Positions 50,856-52,476 of a stretch of DNA of 52,476 nucleotides are shown piece after piece. The notes under the pieces are model-generated. The model saw only the letters and a list, made by a program, of their open reading frames with translations. It had not been told where the DNA came from and did not search any database. The stretch is taken from contig NZ_JACMYK010000041.1 in assembly GCF_020889785.1 (NCBI RefSeq), positions 1-52,476 on the forward strand, given 5' to 3'. The position numbers and the translations under genes were made by a program. The DNA is from Bradyrhizobium acaciae (GTDB lineage: Bacteria; Pseudomonadota; Alphaproteobacteria; Rhizobiales; Xanthobacteraceae). Positions within the stretch are counted from its first letter, which is position 1. Every line of letters starts with the position of its first letter.

Positions 50856-52079
50856 TTATCGCTCGTCCGCAATCACCTTGCCGTCATTCGGCAGCGAGCC
50901 GGTCCCGACCAGCTCGACGGCTCCGCCAAGTTTTGTCACGGCGCGCAGCGTCGCCGCGACTTCATTCAGCAGGGCCTCCGGCGCGGAAGCGCATTCGGCC
51001 CTCAGCGTCATCGCGTCGGCCTCGCCGGCACGCGTGACGACGAGGCGCAGCCGTCCGAGCTCGGGATGGCGCTTGCCGATTTCCGCGATCTGCTCGGGGC
51101 GCACGAACATGCCCTTCACCTTGGTGGTCTGGTCGGCGCGGCCCATCCAGCCCTTGATACGCATATTGGTGCGTCCGCACCGGCTGGCACCGGGCAGGGC
51201 CGCGGTCAAATCGCCGAGGGCGAGGCGGATCCAGGGGTGGTGCGGATCGAGTGAGGTCACCACGATCTCGCCCACGTCACCCGGCGCAACGGGATCGCCG
51301 GTGCCGGGCTTGACGATCTCCAGGATCAAATCCTCATTGACTGTCATTCCCTCGCGCGCCGGCGTCTCGAATGCGATCAGGCCGAGATCGGCGGTGCCGA
51401 AGGCCTGATAGGCCTCGACGCCGCGCGACTTCATCTCCTCCTGCAACGATTTCGGAAATGCGGCGCCGGAGACCAGCGCGCGCTTGATCGAGGAGACGTC
51501 GCGGCCGCCGGTGGCGGCCGCATCCAGCAGGATCTTCAGGAAATCAGGGGTGCCGCTATAGCCGACCGGGCGATAGGCCTCGATGAGCTCGAACTGTTGC
51601 TCGGTGTTGCCGGGGCCCGCCGGGATGACCGCGCAGCCGAGCGCCCGCGCTGACGCGTCGAAGATGAAGCCGCCGGGGGTCAGGTGGTAGCTGAAGGTGT
51701 TCAGCACCACATCCCCCTCGCGAAAGCCCGCCGCAAACAGCGCCCGAGCGCCGCGCCAGGGGTCCGCCTGGCGGCCTTCTGGCTCGAAGATCGGTCCGGG
51801 CGAGGTGAACAGCCGGGCGAATGAGCCGGGTTTGTCGGCCACGAAGCCGCCGAACGGTGGAGCGGCCTTGTGCAGGGCAGGGAGTTCCGACTTGCGCAGC
51901 ACCGGCAGCCCCGCCAGGGCCTCCCGGCTGGTGATGGAGGCGGGATCGATGCCCCTGAGCAGGTTGGAGTAGGCCGGCGCTGCCATCGCCTTGCGCAGCA
52001 CCTCCGGCAGCAGGGCGAGCAGGGCGGCCTCACGCTCGGCCGGATCGCGCGTTTCAAGGGCGTCGTAGTGGTCGGTCAT
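50856..52079 (-). CDS. PaaK-like AMP-dependent ligase
   Basis: A 407-residue ANL-superfamily protein related to phenylacetate-CoA ligase: 'VLRKSELPALHKAAPPFGGF', 'SGPI'-type 'FTSPGPIFEPEG', 'YSGTPDFLKIL', 'YQAFGTADLGLIAFET', 'GEIVVTSLDPHHPWIRLALG' and 'MRIKGWMGRADQTTKVKGMF'. PaaK-type proteins activate aromatic or other acids as CoA thioesters. The gene is divergent from the AGE-family epimerase and looks like the boundary out of the polysaccharide locus into general metabolism. Substrate cannot be predicted. Confidence 0.85.
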   Translation of the reverse strand: MTDHYDALETRDPAEREAALLALLPEVLRKAMAAPAYSNLLRGIDPASITSREALAGLPVLRKSELPALHKAAPPFGGFVADKPGSFARLFTSPGPIFEPEGRQADPWRGARALFAAGFREGDVVLNTFSYHLTPGGFIFDASARALGCAVIPAGPGNTEQQFELIEAYRPVGYSGTPDFLKILLDAAATGGRDVSSIKRALVSGAAFPKSLQEEMKSRGVEAYQAFGTADLGLIAFETPAREGMTVNEDLILEIVKPGTGDPVAPGDVGEIVVTSLDPHHPWIRLALGDLTAALPGASRCGRTNMRIKGWMGRADQTTKVKGMFVRPEQIAEIGKRHPELGRLRLVVTRAGEADAMTLRAECASAPEALLNEVAATLRAVTKLGGAVELVGTGSLPNDGKVIADER

Positions 52080-52186
52080 GTCAGGTCCTTTGGCAGGTCC
52101 TTGAGAGGATGTGCGCAGGTTGCGTGCCGGTCCGCCCGTGCTATCAGACGGTGACCGCTGACATTGGGACGGTTCCAGGAAGCACG

Positions 52187-52476
52187 ATGGCTGAGGCAGA
52201 GAGCGTTGGGGCGGACGGGGCCGCCGATGTCGTCGCGAGGTTGAAGCACCGCATCATCGACCATGCGCTGCCGCTGTGGTCGACCACAGGCTGGGACAGC
52301 ACCGCCGGCGGCTTTGTCGACCGGCTGCATCAGGATGGGACAGCCGATCACGCCGCGCCGCGCCGGACCATGGTGCAGGCCCGCCAGATCTATTGCTACG
52401 CCAAGGCGGCCAGCTGGGCTGGTATCCCGACGGCCGCGCGGTCGCGCTGAAGGGGCTGGAATTCCTGCTGGCCAAG
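52187..52476 (+). pseudogene. 5' part of an AGE-family (N-acylglucosamine 2-epimerase/mannose isomerase) gene with a frameshift
   Basis: ATG 52187 opens a frame reading 'LKHRIIDHALPLWSTTGWD', 'GGFVDRLHQDG' and 'TMVQARQIYCYAKA', typical of the N-terminus of AGE-family epimerases. The frame then goes wrong and stops at 52448-52450. The next frame continues the family sequence: 'QLGWYPDGRAVALKGLEFLL' up to the window edge. A single missing base near 52409-52411 explains this. It is either a real disruption or a sequencing/assembly error; the rest of the gene is outside the window. Confidence 0.7.

Noticed and set aside
1..52476. CRISPR arrays, tRNA/rRNA genes, transposases, phage attachment sites
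   Set aside because: None was seen on reading both strands; no regularly spaced repeats and no transposase-like product.

Overview
The window is chromosomal DNA of an alphaproteobacterium, most likely a Bradyrhizobium or Rhodopseudomonas relative. The inference rests on high G+C, the C-terminal sequence of the protein cut by the left edge (a repeat-rich type I secretion cargo common in Nitrobacteraceae), and the overall style of the genes. No genome search was run. No tRNA, rRNA, CRISPR array or intact insertion sequence was seen.

Layout. (1) 1-5.4 kb: the last 64 codons of a type I secretion cargo, a convergent glycosyltransferase-like gene, a frameshifted relic of a second cargo C-terminus, then a type I secretion ABC exporter and its HlyD-type adaptor. 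(2) 5.5-8.0 kb, minus strand: two glycosyltransferases of a Cys-cluster superfamily. (3) 8.3-44.2 kb: about 36 kb of almost uninterrupted plus-strand genes for a surface polysaccharide. Early in this run, behind a promoter with two GTTCA-N5-TGAAC palindromes, lie a winged-helix regulator and a specialised NusG/RfaH paralogue. After them come amino-uronic-acid enzymes (WlbA and WlbB types), an asparagine-synthase-type amidotransferase, Wzm/Wzt export, a methyltransferase, an 839-residue multidomain acyltransferase/deacetylase-like protein, an acyl-carrier-protein cassette, a sugar aminotransferase, a duplicated array of glycosyltransferases, a NodB-like deacetylase next to a formyltransferase, a third amidotransferase, a methyltransferase, an epimerase-like protein and a UDP-sugar 2-epimerase. 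(4) 44.5-50.2 kb: a WbpA-type dehydrogenase, a minus-strand polytopic membrane protein (possible polymerase), and an oxidoreductase / hexapeptide acyltransferase / aminotransferase operon. (5) 50.2 kb to the end: a GmhB-like phosphatase, a PaaK-like ligase and a frameshifted AGE-family epimerase.

How it may work together. The dehydrogenase, WlbA, WlbB, aminotransferase and 2-epimerase homologues cover the known route from UDP-GlcNAc to a UDP-2,3-diacetamido-uronic acid. Three glutamine amidotransferases could turn uronic acids into uronamides. Acyl, formyl and methyl groups could be added by the ACP cassette, the acyltransferases, the deacetylase/formyltransferase pair and the methyltransferases. 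Wzm/Wzt, with a C-terminal glycan-recognition domain, would export the chain.

Most interesting points: the ACP-centred acylation cassette beside the 839-residue fusion; five glycosyltransferases with a Cys cluster inserted at the same place; and the regulator/NusG pair with its palindromic operators and an ops-like element ahead of a very long operon. Functions are read from motifs and context only.
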